Positions 50,117 to 59,103 of a DNA stretch of 64,000 nt are shown here, in pieces. This stretch comes from CAVTQZ01 sp963737015 (GTDB lineage Bacteria; Actinomycetota; Acidimicrobiia; Acidimicrobiales; UBA8190). The notes under the pieces are model-generated. The model did not search any database, had not been told where the DNA came from, and was given only the letters and a program-made list of their open reading frames with translations. The position numbers and the translations under genes are program-made. The DNA lies in the NCBI GenBank assembly GCA_963737015.1, contig CAVTQZ010000001.1:310001-374000 (forward strand), read 5' to 3'. How positions within the stretch are numbered: position 1 is the stretch's first letter; the number at the start of each line of letters is the position of its first letter.

Positions 50117-52336
50117 ATGGACAAAAACGGCAGGACCTTTCTCCCCTTGGTGCTTGCCCTCCTGTTAGCTGCACCGATCGGAATCTTCGCAAGCGTCGTC
50201 GCCTCGGCCTCAGGTTCCGCGGCAGGAACCGCTGCGGCACCCGCCCTCGCTTTTTCCCACGCGGTGGTGGTCGACGAACAGCGCCCGGGTTTCGAGCCCG
50301 ATGTCAAGGTGGACAGCACCGGCCAGATATACAGCAGTGTGCCGAACGGGTTCTCCACCACGATCAGCTACCTCTGGTCCTCGCAGGACAACGGAAATTC
50401 GTATCACGTCGTTCCGGGGACTGTCGCGCTCGGAAAGCCCGAAACTTGTATCGGAGGTGGCGACTCGGACCTCTATGTCGACAGCGGGAACGCGCTTTAC
50501 TTTTCCGACCTTCAGGGCCTCACCAATATTTCGAACAGCGTGAGTACGAACAGTGGATCAACTTGGTCGACTAACTGCGATGGAGCTGGAACCAACACGC
50601 CCGACGACAGGATGTGGTTCGCTGCAACTGGCAGTCTCGCGAAGGGCGATCTCACCCTTTATCAAGATTTCGACCAGGTCGACACAGCGCTGCCAAGTGG
50701 CGGGAACCAGCTCGTTGAGACGGTGTCCCACAACGGCACCACCTTCTCTCCTGTGACCAACCTGTCCGGTCTGTCTTCAGGATGCACAGGAGCTGCGATT
50801 GACTGCGTCACTGACAATGAGGGCATCTCAGGCAATCAGGTCGTAGACAACCAAACAGGGAACGTCTTCATTGCGCACACGACGACCAATGGAAACAGCG
50901 CCGGCTCGGAAGCAGGCGTCATGATCGCCGAAGGGAAGATCTCGACAGGAACCACCACCAGCGGTTCCTGGTCGGAGAGCCCTAACCTCGACGGCTCGCT
51001 CTGCCCGGACCCGAGCTGTGTCGACAAAAACGGCAACCCCGAAGAGCTTGCAGGCGAGAACTTCGCGAGTATTGCTCGAGACTCGGCGGGCTATCTGTAT
51101 TCCGCCTTCACTGCGGGCCCGGTGGACCATGCAAGCAGTTCCGACCCCAACTTCGGCGCGCTCACCGCACCCGAGCAGATCTACGTCGTCCACTCACTCG
51201 AGCCGGCGACCATGAGCAATCCTGCGAGCGTGACCTGGTCGACACCGCAGGCGATAACTGGAAGCGGTATAAGCGCGGGAACCAACACCTTCCCCTGGAT
51301 CGTCGCAGGTAGCGGAGGACGGGTGGACGTCGCGTGGTACCACACCGCCGAACTCAGTCAGAAGGGAACCTGCACGAGCGGGTCGGGCACCTGCACCGTT
51401 TATGGCGCCGACAGTCTCACCAACGCGCAGTGGACCGTCCAGATGGGTCAAAGCCTCAACGCCAACGCTTCATCTCCTACCTACCAGCTGGCCCGCGTCA
51501 GCGAGACATCTGTGAAGCACGGTCAGATCTGCACCAACGGCCTCGGCTGTGCTACCGGTGGCGACCGGAGCCTCGGAGACTTCCTGCAGGTGACGATCGA
51601 CAACCAAGGGGCGGCAGTCGTTTCATATGTCTATGACACGTCGGGAAATCACCAGGGTGGCGAGGACACCGGGCCCGACGTGATCAGCAGGCAGATCGCA
51701 GGCCGAAGTCTGATTGCCGGAGATTCCGTCACTCAGAACGGCGGTCCTGGTCTCGCCGAGGACTCGGTTACGGATCCGACCGGAGATGCCTTCTACTCGG
51801 CTAACGGAAGCCGCACCGCTTCGAGTCCCAATCTCGACATTGTCGGAGCATCCTTGTCCGAGGTTTCAGAGGAGACGATGACAGCGACGATCAATGTCAA
51901 GAACCTCTCCACGCTCGCTGTGTCTCCGAGCATTGGCGGGCCCGATGCGAGCTGGATGGTGCGATGGACCGAAGTCACGCCCGGTAAAGTCGGCAACGGG
52001 ACCATCTTCTACGTAGGCATGGACAACAACGCCGGCGTCGGTGGCACGGGTAAGCCGAGTTTCTTCCTCGGCAGTACGAGTTGTGTTCCGGTGAACAATC
52101 CGGAAGAGCATTGCAAGTACATGACCTTCCCGCAGACGACCGCGATCCAGGGCTCGTACAACGCCTCGACCGGTGTTATCACGCTCACGTTCCCACAGAG
52201 CGATGTGCAAGCTCCTGACAACACCAAGATCTACAGCGTTACGGCCTTCACTGCGACCTCGGCCACACCTCAGTCATCGACGACGGTCTTCAACTTGATC
52301 GACGCGACCACGCCTTTCGACCACATCGTCGGCTGA
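50117..52336 (+). CDS. Large secreted protein, sialidase/BNR-like propeller
   Basis: A 739-residue exported protein. Residues 8-36 are a signal peptide (PLVLALLLAAPIGIFASVVA). The body has repeated Asp-box-like elements (SSQDNGNSYHVVP, STNSGSTWSTNC) and blade-like strands (DSDLYVDSGNALYFSDL, SIARDSAGYLYSAFT, VDVAWYHTAEL), as in BNR or exo-alpha-sialidase-type beta-propellers. The last 200 residues form a separate beta domain. No catalytic residue can be assigned. ATG 50117 has GGAAGGAA upstream. A binding or scaffold role outside the cell is inferred. Confidence 0.72.
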   Translation: MDKNGRTFLPLVLALLLAAPIGIFASVVASASGSAAGTAAAPALAFSHAVVVDEQRPGFEPDVKVDSTGQIYSSVPNGFSTTISYLWSSQDNGNSYHVVPGTVALGKPETCIGGGDSDLYVDSGNALYFSDLQGLTNISNSVSTNSGSTWSTNCDGAGTNTPDDRMWFAATGSLAKGDLTLYQDFDQVDTALPSGGNQLVETVSHNGTTFSPVTNLSGLSSGCTGAAIDCVTDNEGISGNQVVDNQTGNVFIAHTTTNGNSAGSEAGVMIAEGKISTGTTTSGSWSESPNLDGSLCPDPSCVDKNGNPEELAGENFASIARDSAGYLYSAFTAGPVDHASSSDPNFGALTAPEQIYVVHSLEPATMSNPASVTWSTPQAITGSGISAGTNTFPWIVAGSGGRVDVAWYHTAELSQKGTCTSGSGTCTVYGADSLTNAQWTVQMGQSLNANASSPTYQLARVSETSVKHGQICTNGLGCATGGDRSLGDFLQVTIDNQGAAVVSYVYDTSGNHQGGEDTGPDVISRQIAGRSLIAGDSVTQNGGPGLAEDSVTDPTGDAFYSANGSRTASSPNLDIVGASLSEVSEETMTATINVKNLSTLAVSPSIGGPDASWMVRWTEVTPGKVGNGTIFYVGMDNNAGVGGTGKPSFFLGSTSCVPVNNPEEHCKYMTFPQTTAIQGSYNASTGVITLTFPQSDVQAPDNTKIYSVTAFTATSATPQSSTTVFNLIDATTPFDHIVG

Positions 52337-52402
52337 CCACCAGCTGTGGCTTCCGAGAAGGAGGCCCTTTACGTTTGAGGAATTTGTCGAGGGTGCAGGT
52401 CG

Positions 52403-54298
52403 CTAGCTCGTCGCGGCCATTCCCTCGACCGGCTTGTTGAGCCTTGCATCTCCCATGGATCCGTCGAATCCTGCATTGCCGAATGTGAATATTCCACCGT
52501 CGGAACCGACGAGCCAATATCCACCGCCGCCGGGAACCGCGCTCATCCCTGTGACGTCTTCGATGTGTAGGCCGTCGCCTGGAACCGACCCGAGATATGC
52601 GGCGTCTCCGAACGCGAAGATCCCACCATCTGAACCAACGAGCCAGTACCCGCCTCCATCCGCTGTTCGGGCGATTCCGACCACCGGCTGGTTGAGATGG
52701 AGGTTGCCTGTCGAGCCGTGGAATGCGGCGTCTCCAAAGCTGAAGACGCCTCCATCTTTTGCCACCAACCAGTACCCACCGCCGTCGGGAGTTGCAGCCA
52801 TGGCGACGACCGGGGCGTTGAGATGGAGGTTGCCTGTCGAGCCGTGGAAGGTGGCATCTCCGTAGGTGAAGATCCCGCCGTCGGATGCGACGAGCCAGTA
52901 ACCCTTTCCGTCGGCTGTCGTTGCCATGCCCACAACAGGAGCGTTCAGGCGTAATGCGCCCGCCGACCCGTAGAACCGGGCATCGCCAAAGGTGAAGATC
53001 CCGCCGTCCGAAGCCACCAACCAGTACCCACCGCCATCGGCTGTTCCCGTCATGCCTACCACCGGCTGATTGAGCGTGGTCGAACCCGCCGAACCGCAGA
53101 ACGGTGCATTGCCAAAGTTGAAGATGCCGCCGTCTGAAGCGACGAGCCAATAACCCTGCTTCGATCCAGCCGGCGCAGAGCATGGGACCTCGAGCGGGAC
53201 TCCGGTAACCGTCACAGGAGCAACGAACAACCTTCTCGCGGCGCCGCACCCGTAGTCGGTGCAACCAGCGGAGCCCCCGACCCAGGCGGCGTAGTCCATC
53301 CACCAGTGGCCGCCCGTATCGAGAAAGAGAGTGCCACCTCCTGGTCCGAGAACGGAACCGTAGCTCCGAAGTACCTGGTCCTGTTCACCGCATGGTCCAC
53401 TCGGGCCGGTGCAGCTCGTGACCGCCTCGGAGTACGAAGGGCTCGTATAGATACCCGCTGAAAAGAGCACGAGGTAGTCGCCCGCGATATAGGCCATGGA
53501 CGGGTCTTCGACGGTCGACTCCCACGGATACTTGGTCGTGTCGTTCGAGAACAGCAGGGTGGGTTGACTGCCGGCGACGAAGTTCGTGCCTGTGGTGTCG
53601 AGTGGCTGAGACCATATATACGCAGGTGCCGAAGATCCGCCGTCGTTCTGTTTCCAAAGGAGGTATGCCTCGCCATTTGCGGGGTCCACGAAGGGGCTCG
53701 GATCGATCGAGCCGGTGGGCTGGCAGAGAAAGGGAGTATGGGTCAGGTCCGTGAACTGCGGAGCGGCAGGGCTCAGTGACGGCGTCGTCGCCACAGCTAG
53801 GCAGTCATGACCACTGTCGTTGCTGTTACCGCTTGTCGAGGCGTCATAGAACATGATCCATTTGCCACCGTAGAAAAAGACGCCGGGCGAAGTCTGGGTG
53901 TTCGGCTGCTCCCAGCTCGAGGGATTCAGAAGGGCGCTCGAGCCGTAGCACTGCTTCGTGTAAGAGGTGTAGCCGGTACTCGGCGACGAAGAGACGAGGG
54001 CAGCGATGTGATTGCCCGAGGCGTTACCGGTCGTAAAGGCGTAGTAGCTGCCACCGGAGTAGACGACGTCCGGATCCGCAGCGTCGCCACTGCCCGGATA
54101 GTTGTACGCGGGCGAGCCATTGGGGCATGAGGGACTCGAAAAAGCTGGCGTCGAGCTCGGGCTGACCGAAATTCCCGCTGCTCCGACCGGTCCAGCTGAG
54201 ATCGATTGGAACATTGTCACGGCGAACAACAGCGAGATCGCGAGCTTGTTGCGAAACGATCTGGGACAGAGCTTTGTTGTCGCGTTGGAAAGAGGCAT
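52403..54298 (-). CDS. Secreted GH43-like protein with six C-terminal YWLVASDGG repeats
   Basis: A protein of about 631 residues. A signal peptide (KLAISLLFAVTMFQSISA) is followed by a five-blade GH43-like domain. Candidate catalytic residues are Asp in ADPDVVYSGG, Asp in SIDPSPFVD and Glu in WESTVEDPSM, the pattern of arabinofuranosidase/xylosidase families. The last 260 residues are six repeats of about 43 residues of the form GYWLVASDGGIFTFGDA, FHGSTGNLHLN and PVVGMAATPDGGG. The repeat may bind wall polysaccharide. ATG 54298 is chosen; an upstream ATG would add an unconserved leader. Confidence 0.75.
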   Translation of the reverse strand: MPLSNATTKLCPRSFRNKLAISLLFAVTMFQSISAGPVGAAGISVSPSSTPAFSSPSCPNGSPAYNYPGSGDAADPDVVYSGGSYYAFTTGNASGNHIAALVSSSPSTGYTSYTKQCYGSSALLNPSSWEQPNTQTSPGVFFYGGKWIMFYDASTSGNSNDSGHDCLAVATTPSLSPAAPQFTDLTHTPFLCQPTGSIDPSPFVDPANGEAYLLWKQNDGGSSAPAYIWSQPLDTTGTNFVAGSQPTLLFSNDTTKYPWESTVEDPSMAYIAGDYLVLFSAGIYTSPSYSEAVTSCTGPSGPCGEQDQVLRSYGSVLGPGGGTLFLDTGGHWWMDYAAWVGGSAGCTDYGCGAARRLFVAPVTVTGVPLEVPCSAPAGSKQGYWLVASDGGIFNFGNAPFCGSAGSTTLNQPVVGMTGTADGGGYWLVASDGGIFTFGDARFYGSAGALRLNAPVVGMATTADGKGYWLVASDGGIFTYGDATFHGSTGNLHLNAPVVAMAATPDGGGYWLVAKDGGVFSFGDAAFHGSTGNLHLNQPVVGIARTADGGGYWLVGSDGGIFAFGDAAYLGSVPGDGLHIEDVTGMSAVPGGGGYWLVGSDGGIFTFGNAGFDGSMGDARLNKPVEGMAATS

Positions 54299-54352
54299 CT
54301 TCGAAAGTCCTGGATCGTCTTCGGCGGCCTGACCAGTTGCGAACGGCACCGT

Positions 54353-55435
54353 TCAGCGCAAAGTGTCCACGTCGCTGTCGGCGGCGGTGAGAAACCAGTT
54401 GGCGGGGCGGGAGACGACCTCCCGATCCGGGTCGTCAGGGTGCGCGTAGGTTACGAAGGGGATCGCCTTCCCTCGGACAAAGAAACCCAACGAACGAAGC
54501 TGCCGGTACACCAGGGAATTAAGCGTATGGCAGGACAATCCGCCGGCACCGTGCCCTGCGGCGATGCGCACGGCGGAGGCGAAAACGGCGCCCCCTTCGT
54601 CTGGTGTGGCCAGGTAGTCGACGATGTTGAACAGGGCGTGACCACGTCGCATCTCGGGTCGAAGGACGAAGTAGCCGATGGGGCTGTGACCGCGTGACAC
54701 GTAGTAGCGGAGGTAGGAAGTGCGGAGAGGTCCCTCGTCGAAACGCCACCGTAGCCATGGCGCGTCGCGGACGCCGATGACCCGGTAGGAGGGCGAAGCA
54801 TCGCGCCACACCGCATCGGCCCTCTCATCGAACGATTCGATGCTCGTCGTCTCGACGCCGGACAGATGTCGCCGCGACCACCATCGACCTAGCCTTACCG
54901 CAGCGGGGACGAATGGGCGCACCACCGGCAACCACCGATGATCCACATCGGTCCAAGCGGAGAACGCTCGAGCATCCAACAGACAGAAGAAGCTCGGGAC
55001 GACTCCCATGTCGTGCCATCCACAATGAAGAGCCCACGCCAATCCCGCCTTCGACAGTCCCAGTCCGCCCCGAAGCACACGTTGACCCTTACGGGCCTGC
55101 CAAAGTTCGGAGGCCACGTCCGAACCCCGCCAGGTCGCGTCGACCACGGCATTTATGGCCCACGCGGCTGGACGGTTCCTCCCGTCGACCCGGAGCAGGA
55201 AGGCGACATCTGCAACCGTACCCACCACCGCCCCCTCTCGCCGGGTGATCCACGGACCCGACCACTGCGTGCAGCGATTTGGGTTGCGCGTGTGCCACCA
55301 GGCGGTGCGCTCCGGATCGTTTGAGACGCCCATCCGGTCGAGAAATTCGTGGAGATCGGGAATATCGTCATCACGGCAAAGGGCCGCCGCAGCTCCGGCC
55401 GCGATCGGTTCAGTCGGACGAGGTGGATCGCTCAT
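54353..55435 (-). CDS. GNAT-like acyltransferase of about 360 residues
   Basis: The N-terminal half carries a GNAT-type layout (GAVVGTVADVAFLLRVDGR, then AAWAINAVVDATWRGSDVASELWQ); the second half repeats the theme (SPIGYFVLRPEM, LFNIVDYLATPDE). The size and the two-domain form suggest a peptidoglycan or polysaccharide acyl- or aminoacyl-transferase relative rather than a simple GNAT. ATG 55435 begins MSDPPRPTEP. It stands 50 bases upstream of the secreted GH43-like gene in the same direction and may share its transcript. Confidence 0.62.
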   Translation of the reverse strand: MSDPPRPTEPIAAGAAAALCRDDDIPDLHEFLDRMGVSNDPERTAWWHTRNPNRCTQWSGPWITRREGAVVGTVADVAFLLRVDGRNRPAAWAINAVVDATWRGSDVASELWQARKGQRVLRGGLGLSKAGLAWALHCGWHDMGVVPSFFCLLDARAFSAWTDVDHRWLPVVRPFVPAAVRLGRWWSRRHLSGVETTSIESFDERADAVWRDASPSYRVIGVRDAPWLRWRFDEGPLRTSYLRYYVSRGHSPIGYFVLRPEMRRGHALFNIVDYLATPDEGGAVFASAVRIAAGHGAGGLSCHTLNSLVYRQLRSLGFFVRGKAIPFVTYAHPDDPDREVVSRPANWFLTAADSDVDTLR

Positions 55436-55519
55436 TTGAGGCGCTCCAAGGATCCCTGAACTCAGCCCACTTATCAAGGTTTCTGTTCGTTCCGAAAGGC
55501 CGGGATAATTTGGGTAGCT

Positions 55520-55897
55520 GTGAGCCGGTGCTTCAAGTACGCAGTCGACTTCCGGCTTGCTCCGTTCTGGCTGCCTTTCGGCCTGCGTCCGTGGAGCGAT
55601 GCCGTGACGCTCACGGAGGACGAGTTCATCGCCACTTACGGCCTGTTCCGCATTGCCACACCACTCACCAACGTCACTGGGGCGCACACGACCCGCGGTT
55701 ACAGGTGGTGGACGTCAGTGGGGATTCGCGCGTCCTTCGTCGACGACGGCCTTACCTTCGGCACGAACCGGGATGCCGGAGCATGCGTCCACTTCGCAGA
55801 GAAGGTTCCGTCTCGGATGCGGCGATCAGGGCACTCGGCGCTCACAGTCACCGTGGCGGATCCCGAGGGTCTGGTGCAGGCGCTCACGCCTGGTTGA
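55520..55897 (+). CDS. Conserved hypothetical protein, 125 aa
   Basis: A soluble beta-rich protein with TNVTGAHTTRGYRWWTSVG, SFVDDGLTFGTNRDAGACVHF and ALTVTVADPEGL. I recognise the pattern as a conserved actinobacterial family of unknown function, but cannot name it. GTG 55520 is the start. The gene is convergent with the 100-aa protein that follows. Confidence 0.65.
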   Translation: MSRCFKYAVDFRLAPFWLPFGLRPWSDAVTLTEDEFIATYGLFRIATPLTNVTGAHTTRGYRWWTSVGIRASFVDDGLTFGTNRDAGACVHFAEKVPSRMRRSGHSALTVTVADPEGLVQALTPG

Positions 55898-55924
55898 ACG
55901 TGAGAAGACAGATGCGTGGCTCCG

Positions 55925-56227
55925 TCAGGTCGGAGAATTCCGAAGAATGACTCCCCGGTCCAGGTACGACTCGTCGATGCCGCGCATCGGGTTGCGTCGG
56001 CGCTCCAGGCGGACCTCGTCGGGTCCGAAGACCTCGGGCAGCACATGGCCGTCAGTGATCCGGACTATGCGGTATCCGAAGTCGAGAACCTCGTAGACCT
56101 CGAAGCCACCGCTCCAGTCTCCGAGGAAGCGGTTACGCACACAGACCCTCGTCCCTGCGACGAACGTAGGAGGACTGGGGCATATTGTGCTCAGGTGATC
56201 GAGGTCCTCGGGCTCGCGCGTTTCCAC
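55925..56227 (-). CDS. Small basic/acidic beta protein, 100 aa
   Basis: From GTG 56227, with AGGAG five bases upstream, the frame gives FVAGTRVCVRNRFLGDWSGG, FEVYEVLDFGYRIVRITDGHV and LPEVFGPDEVRLERR. The strand pattern resembles a small SH3- or KOW-like barrel. No function is known. A longer reading upstream on the same frame has shadow composition and was not used. Confidence 0.6.
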   Translation of the reverse strand: METREPEDLDHLSTICPSPPTFVAGTRVCVRNRFLGDWSGGFEVYEVLDFGYRIVRITDGHVLPEVFGPDEVRLERRRNPMRGIDESYLDRGVILRNSPT

Positions 56228-56311
56228 CTTGTCTCCTCGGAGGCTGTCGTGGGTTTCGGCACATGACGATCCGCACTTGAGGCAAAGACCGCACAACGGG
56301 AGGGAGTCACC

Positions 56312-56629
56312 ATGGGAGCCGAGATGAGCAGCCTCGCGGCGCAAGAAGAGTCCGTTGGAAAGGCGGAAGTCATCCTTTTGGGCAAGACCGTGCCGGTCGG
56401 CGAAGGTGAGTTCGTTCCGATGGCCATGACGGTCGAGGTAGGACGATCGATCAAGCTGTCCATGCCGCTCGGTGCTTTTACCGTCAAGGACGATCGAGCG
56501 AGGTTCGTCGCGACCGTGGACGTGGTGGGTCTCACCGCTGTCATTATGGGAATCGGGGTGGGTGCTCTCGGGGTCGGCGCTGTACGTCCCGTCTTTCGAG
56601 CGATCGCGGACCGGATCCGCGGCATCTGA
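56312..56629 (+). CDS. Hypothetical protein with C-terminal membrane helix, 105 aa
   Basis: ATG 56312 follows GGGAGGGAG at good spacing. The first 65 residues are soluble beta-like (KAEVILLGKTVPVGEGEF, VGRSIKLSMPLGAF); residues 70-93 are a Gly-rich hydrophobic helix (VVGLTAVIMGIGVGALGVG) before a short basic tail. No family is recognised. A small hairpin, GACGGC and GCCGTC around GGCTTT, follows the stop at 56629-56646 and may be a terminator. Confidence 0.6.
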   Translation: MGAEMSSLAAQEESVGKAEVILLGKTVPVGEGEFVPMAMTVEVGRSIKLSMPLGAFTVKDDRARFVATVDVVGLTAVIMGIGVGALGVGAVRPVFRAIADRIRGI

Positions 56630-56696
56630 CGGCGGCTTTGCCGTCGTGGCCGCCTGACACCGCCCGCAAGATCTAGTCGCAGACGAGACTGCGGAG

Positions 56697-57176
56697 GTGC
56701 AAGGAACGCGGCGTCTGGCTGCCGATGACTGGGAGACCCTTCGCAGGATCAGGCTGCGCGCACTTCGCGAAGTGCCCTCCGCCTTCGCCTCCACCTTCGA
56801 AGAGGAGTCCCGGCGTCCTGACAGCTGGTGGAAACGCAGCATCGAAGAAGTCGCATGGTTCGTGTTTGACGAAAACGGCGAGCCGATCGGGTTGGCGGGG
56901 GGACTTACCGTCGGGAGGGATCAAAGGTTCCCTGAGCTCATCTCGATGTGGGTGGATGACACGCATCGGCGAACCCAGGTCGCCGATGCGCTTCTTTCTG
57001 CAGTAAGCGAATGGGCGAGGTCTGCCGGCGCCGACCGGCTCTCGGCGTGGGTGTCTCACGGAAACTTGCGCGCGCGTCGCTTCTACGAGCGGGCGGGGTT
57101 CGTCGCAACGGGTACACGGAAGGCTATTCGGAACGGTTCTGAAGCCCAGGCCGAGGAGTTGCGCTTGATGCTGTGA
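56697..57176 (+). CDS. GNAT-family N-acetyltransferase
   Basis: A 159-residue single GNAT domain. It has the N-terminal LRRIRLRALREVPSAFAST, motif A region ISMWVDDTHRRTQVADALL (a somewhat degenerate acetyl-CoA loop) and motif B LRARRFYERAGFVATG. It acetylates an unknown small molecule or protein N-terminus. GTG 56697 is the start. It stands 104 bases upstream of the DUF2510 membrane protein. Confidence 0.82.
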   Translation: MQGTRRLAADDWETLRRIRLRALREVPSAFASTFEEESRRPDSWWKRSIEEVAWFVFDENGEPIGLAGGLTVGRDQRFPELISMWVDDTHRRTQVADALLSAVSEWARSAGADRLSAWVSHGNLRARRFYERAGFVATGTRKAIRNGSEAQAEELRLML

Positions 57177-57279
57177 AAGGACCTCTGCACACCCAGCAAT
57201 TTCGGCAAACGCCGGCTCTTCCCTCGAAAGCTGAGAGACTGGACGACGCCGCATCCGTCGTCTTCGAAGGAGCTCGTAG

Positions 57280-58326
57280 ATGCTCGATATCGTGCGCTCG
57301 CGGGAGGCCATGGTCGTGGCATCCGTCGCAGCCGTCCTGCTGGCTCTCGGCAGCTCGCTCGGCGGGCTCGCCTATGCCGTATTCAACCCGTCAGGTGACT
57401 TCACGACCAGCAACAACCTCATTACGGCAAGTGCCTGGTTGATCTTCGTCTCCGGACTCGTTGCGCTCGGTGCTGTCTGCCTCGTGGCATGGCACCTCTT
57501 CGTGACCCGGCAGTGGACCCGGATGTGGGAGGCGAACGGCGCCGCACTGGCAACTTTGATCTTCGTGCTTGGCCTCCTCATTGCGGCGACTCAGGCGACG
57601 GACGTTTCGACAGCCGCAGATGTCGTTGCAGCGGTGGGGGTAGGTGGCTGGTGCGCGCTCGTCGTGGTAGGAGCCGCCCGTCGCGCCTTGCTGGAGCAGG
57701 AGTCAGCGGTTGCCCATCATCAGGCACCAATTCGCCTGGCGGGTGCAGCCTCGGTGCTTCTCCTCGCCATTGCCATCGGTTTGCCGAACGCGTCCCTTGA
57801 AGACGCGACCCTCGCTGTCACCAATGCGGCGATCTTTGCGATCGCCTTCGCCGGGCTCGTCGTCGTGCTGGCGATCGCCCACAGTCGTCAGTTCATCGTC
57901 ACCAGACGTTTCGTCGTTCTCGCGGTGGGGCTGTGGGCGCTTGCCGCAGCAGGCGTGGTCCGAGCGGTGTGCGACGGGATCGTCTTTGGTCCGCCACCAC
58001 ATTCGGTTCTGTCGATTCGCCTCGGGCTGTCGTTGCCGTCATTCGTGGAGGCGGCTGCTTTTCTGGTACTGGCATGGGCGGCGCTCGGTCGTGTGGCGGA
58101 GCTGACTGTCCGAATACCGGCCACAGTTCCCGGCACGGGCCTAACGATGCCCCCTCCGGCTCCGGGTACGGTCGCAGTCCCACCCGATCAGGCAGCACTA
58201 GCGGCAGTCCCACCTTCCTGGCAACCCGACCCGGGCGGCCGTCACCAGCTGCGGTGGTGGGACGGCGCTCGTTGGACCGAGCACGTCATGGACGGCGACC
58301 AGCCGTCGGTCGACCCACCTCTGTAA
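57280..58326 (+). CDS. Multipass membrane protein with C-terminal DUF2510 motif
   Basis: A 348-residue protein with seven or eight hydrophobic helices in the first 270 residues. After a Pro-rich linker, the C-terminus has PPSWQPDPGGRHQLRWWDGARWTEH, the DUF2510 pattern seen in actinobacterial membrane proteins, which is thought to form a small cytoplasmic interaction domain. No transporter or enzyme signature is present. GGAG at 57269-57272 precedes ATG 57280. Confidence 0.72.
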   Translation: MLDIVRSREAMVVASVAAVLLALGSSLGGLAYAVFNPSGDFTTSNNLITASAWLIFVSGLVALGAVCLVAWHLFVTRQWTRMWEANGAALATLIFVLGLLIAATQATDVSTAADVVAAVGVGGWCALVVVGAARRALLEQESAVAHHQAPIRLAGAASVLLLAIAIGLPNASLEDATLAVTNAAIFAIAFAGLVVVLAIAHSRQFIVTRRFVVLAVGLWALAAAGVVRAVCDGIVFGPPPHSVLSIRLGLSLPSFVEAAAFLVLAWAALGRVAELTVRIPATVPGTGLTMPPPAPGTVAVPPDQAALAAVPPSWQPDPGGRHQLRWWDGARWTEHVMDGDQPSVDPPL

Positions 58327-58389
58327 ATCCCAAGACAGGTGAACTGACCGAATAGGTCTCAGGCGGAATCCGATAGAAGGCGGCCGGCG

Positions 58390-59103
58390 ATGAATCACTC
58401 GGGGGACCGTGCGCGGGTGGCGGACCTCAGAAGCTCACCCGTTCTCGAGATGCAAGGTGTGACCAAGCACTACCGCCAAGGGGACGACGACGTCGTGGCG
58501 GTCTCCGACGCCGACCTTTTGATCCACGCCGGCGAGTTCGTGGCCTTGGTGGGCCCGAGCGGATCGGGCAAGTCGACCCTTTTGCACATGGCGGGCGGCC
58601 TGGACGAACCCGATGCGGGCAGTGTCCGGGTTTGCGGAGAGGACCTCGCACAGCTCGGCGGCGCTGGGAGGGCAAGGGTCCGCAGGCGCGAAGTCGGCTT
58701 CGTGTTCCAATTCTTCCAACTCATCCCTTCGCTCACCGTGTGCGAGAACGTCGAACTCCCGCTCGTCTTCGACCGGGTACGCGACAGCGCCCGACGGGCG
58801 CTCGAGGCCCTGCGATCGATGGGCCTCGACTCGAAGACCTCCCGGTACCCGGCCGAGCTCTCGGGTGGCGAGATGCAGCGGGTGGCAATAGCGCGAGCGC
58901 TCGTGACTCGCCCGAAGCTGATACTCGCCGACGAGCCGACGGGGAACCTGGACTCGGTCACAGGCTCGGCCGTCCTCGAGCTGTTCACTGCGGAAGTGCG
59001 AGGGTGTGGCGCCGCTCTGTTGTTGGTGACACATGACGACAGGGCGGCTCTGATCGCAGACCGCCTCCTCAAGATCACAGACGGACATCTCGCACAGGCA
59101 TGA
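58390..59103 (+). CDS. ABC transporter ATP-binding protein (MacB/LolD type)
   Basis: A 237-residue ATPase. Walker A is GPSGSGKST, the Q loop FVFQFFQLIPSLTV is that of the LolD/MacB group, the signature is LSGGEMQR, Walker B is LILADEPTGNLD and the switch is THDDR. This group powers FtsX-type mechanotransmitters and does not itself pump lipids in all cases. The stop overlaps the permease ATG as ATGA, which forms the complete exporter with the next gene. Confidence 0.92.
   Translation: MNHSGDRARVADLRSSPVLEMQGVTKHYRQGDDDVVAVSDADLLIHAGEFVALVGPSGSGKSTLLHMAGGLDEPDAGSVRVCGEDLAQLGGAGRARVRRREVGFVFQFFQLIPSLTVCENVELPLVFDRVRDSARRALEALRSMGLDSKTSRYPAELSGGEMQRVAIARALVTRPKLILADEPTGNLDSVTGSAVLELFTAEVRGCGAALLLVTHDDRAALIADRLLKITDGHLAQA

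Noticed and set aside
55925..56842. A 305-residue minus-strand frame
   Set aside because: Only the last 100 residues look like a protein and have a well-placed ribosome-binding site at GTG 56227; the rest opposes two plus-strand genes.
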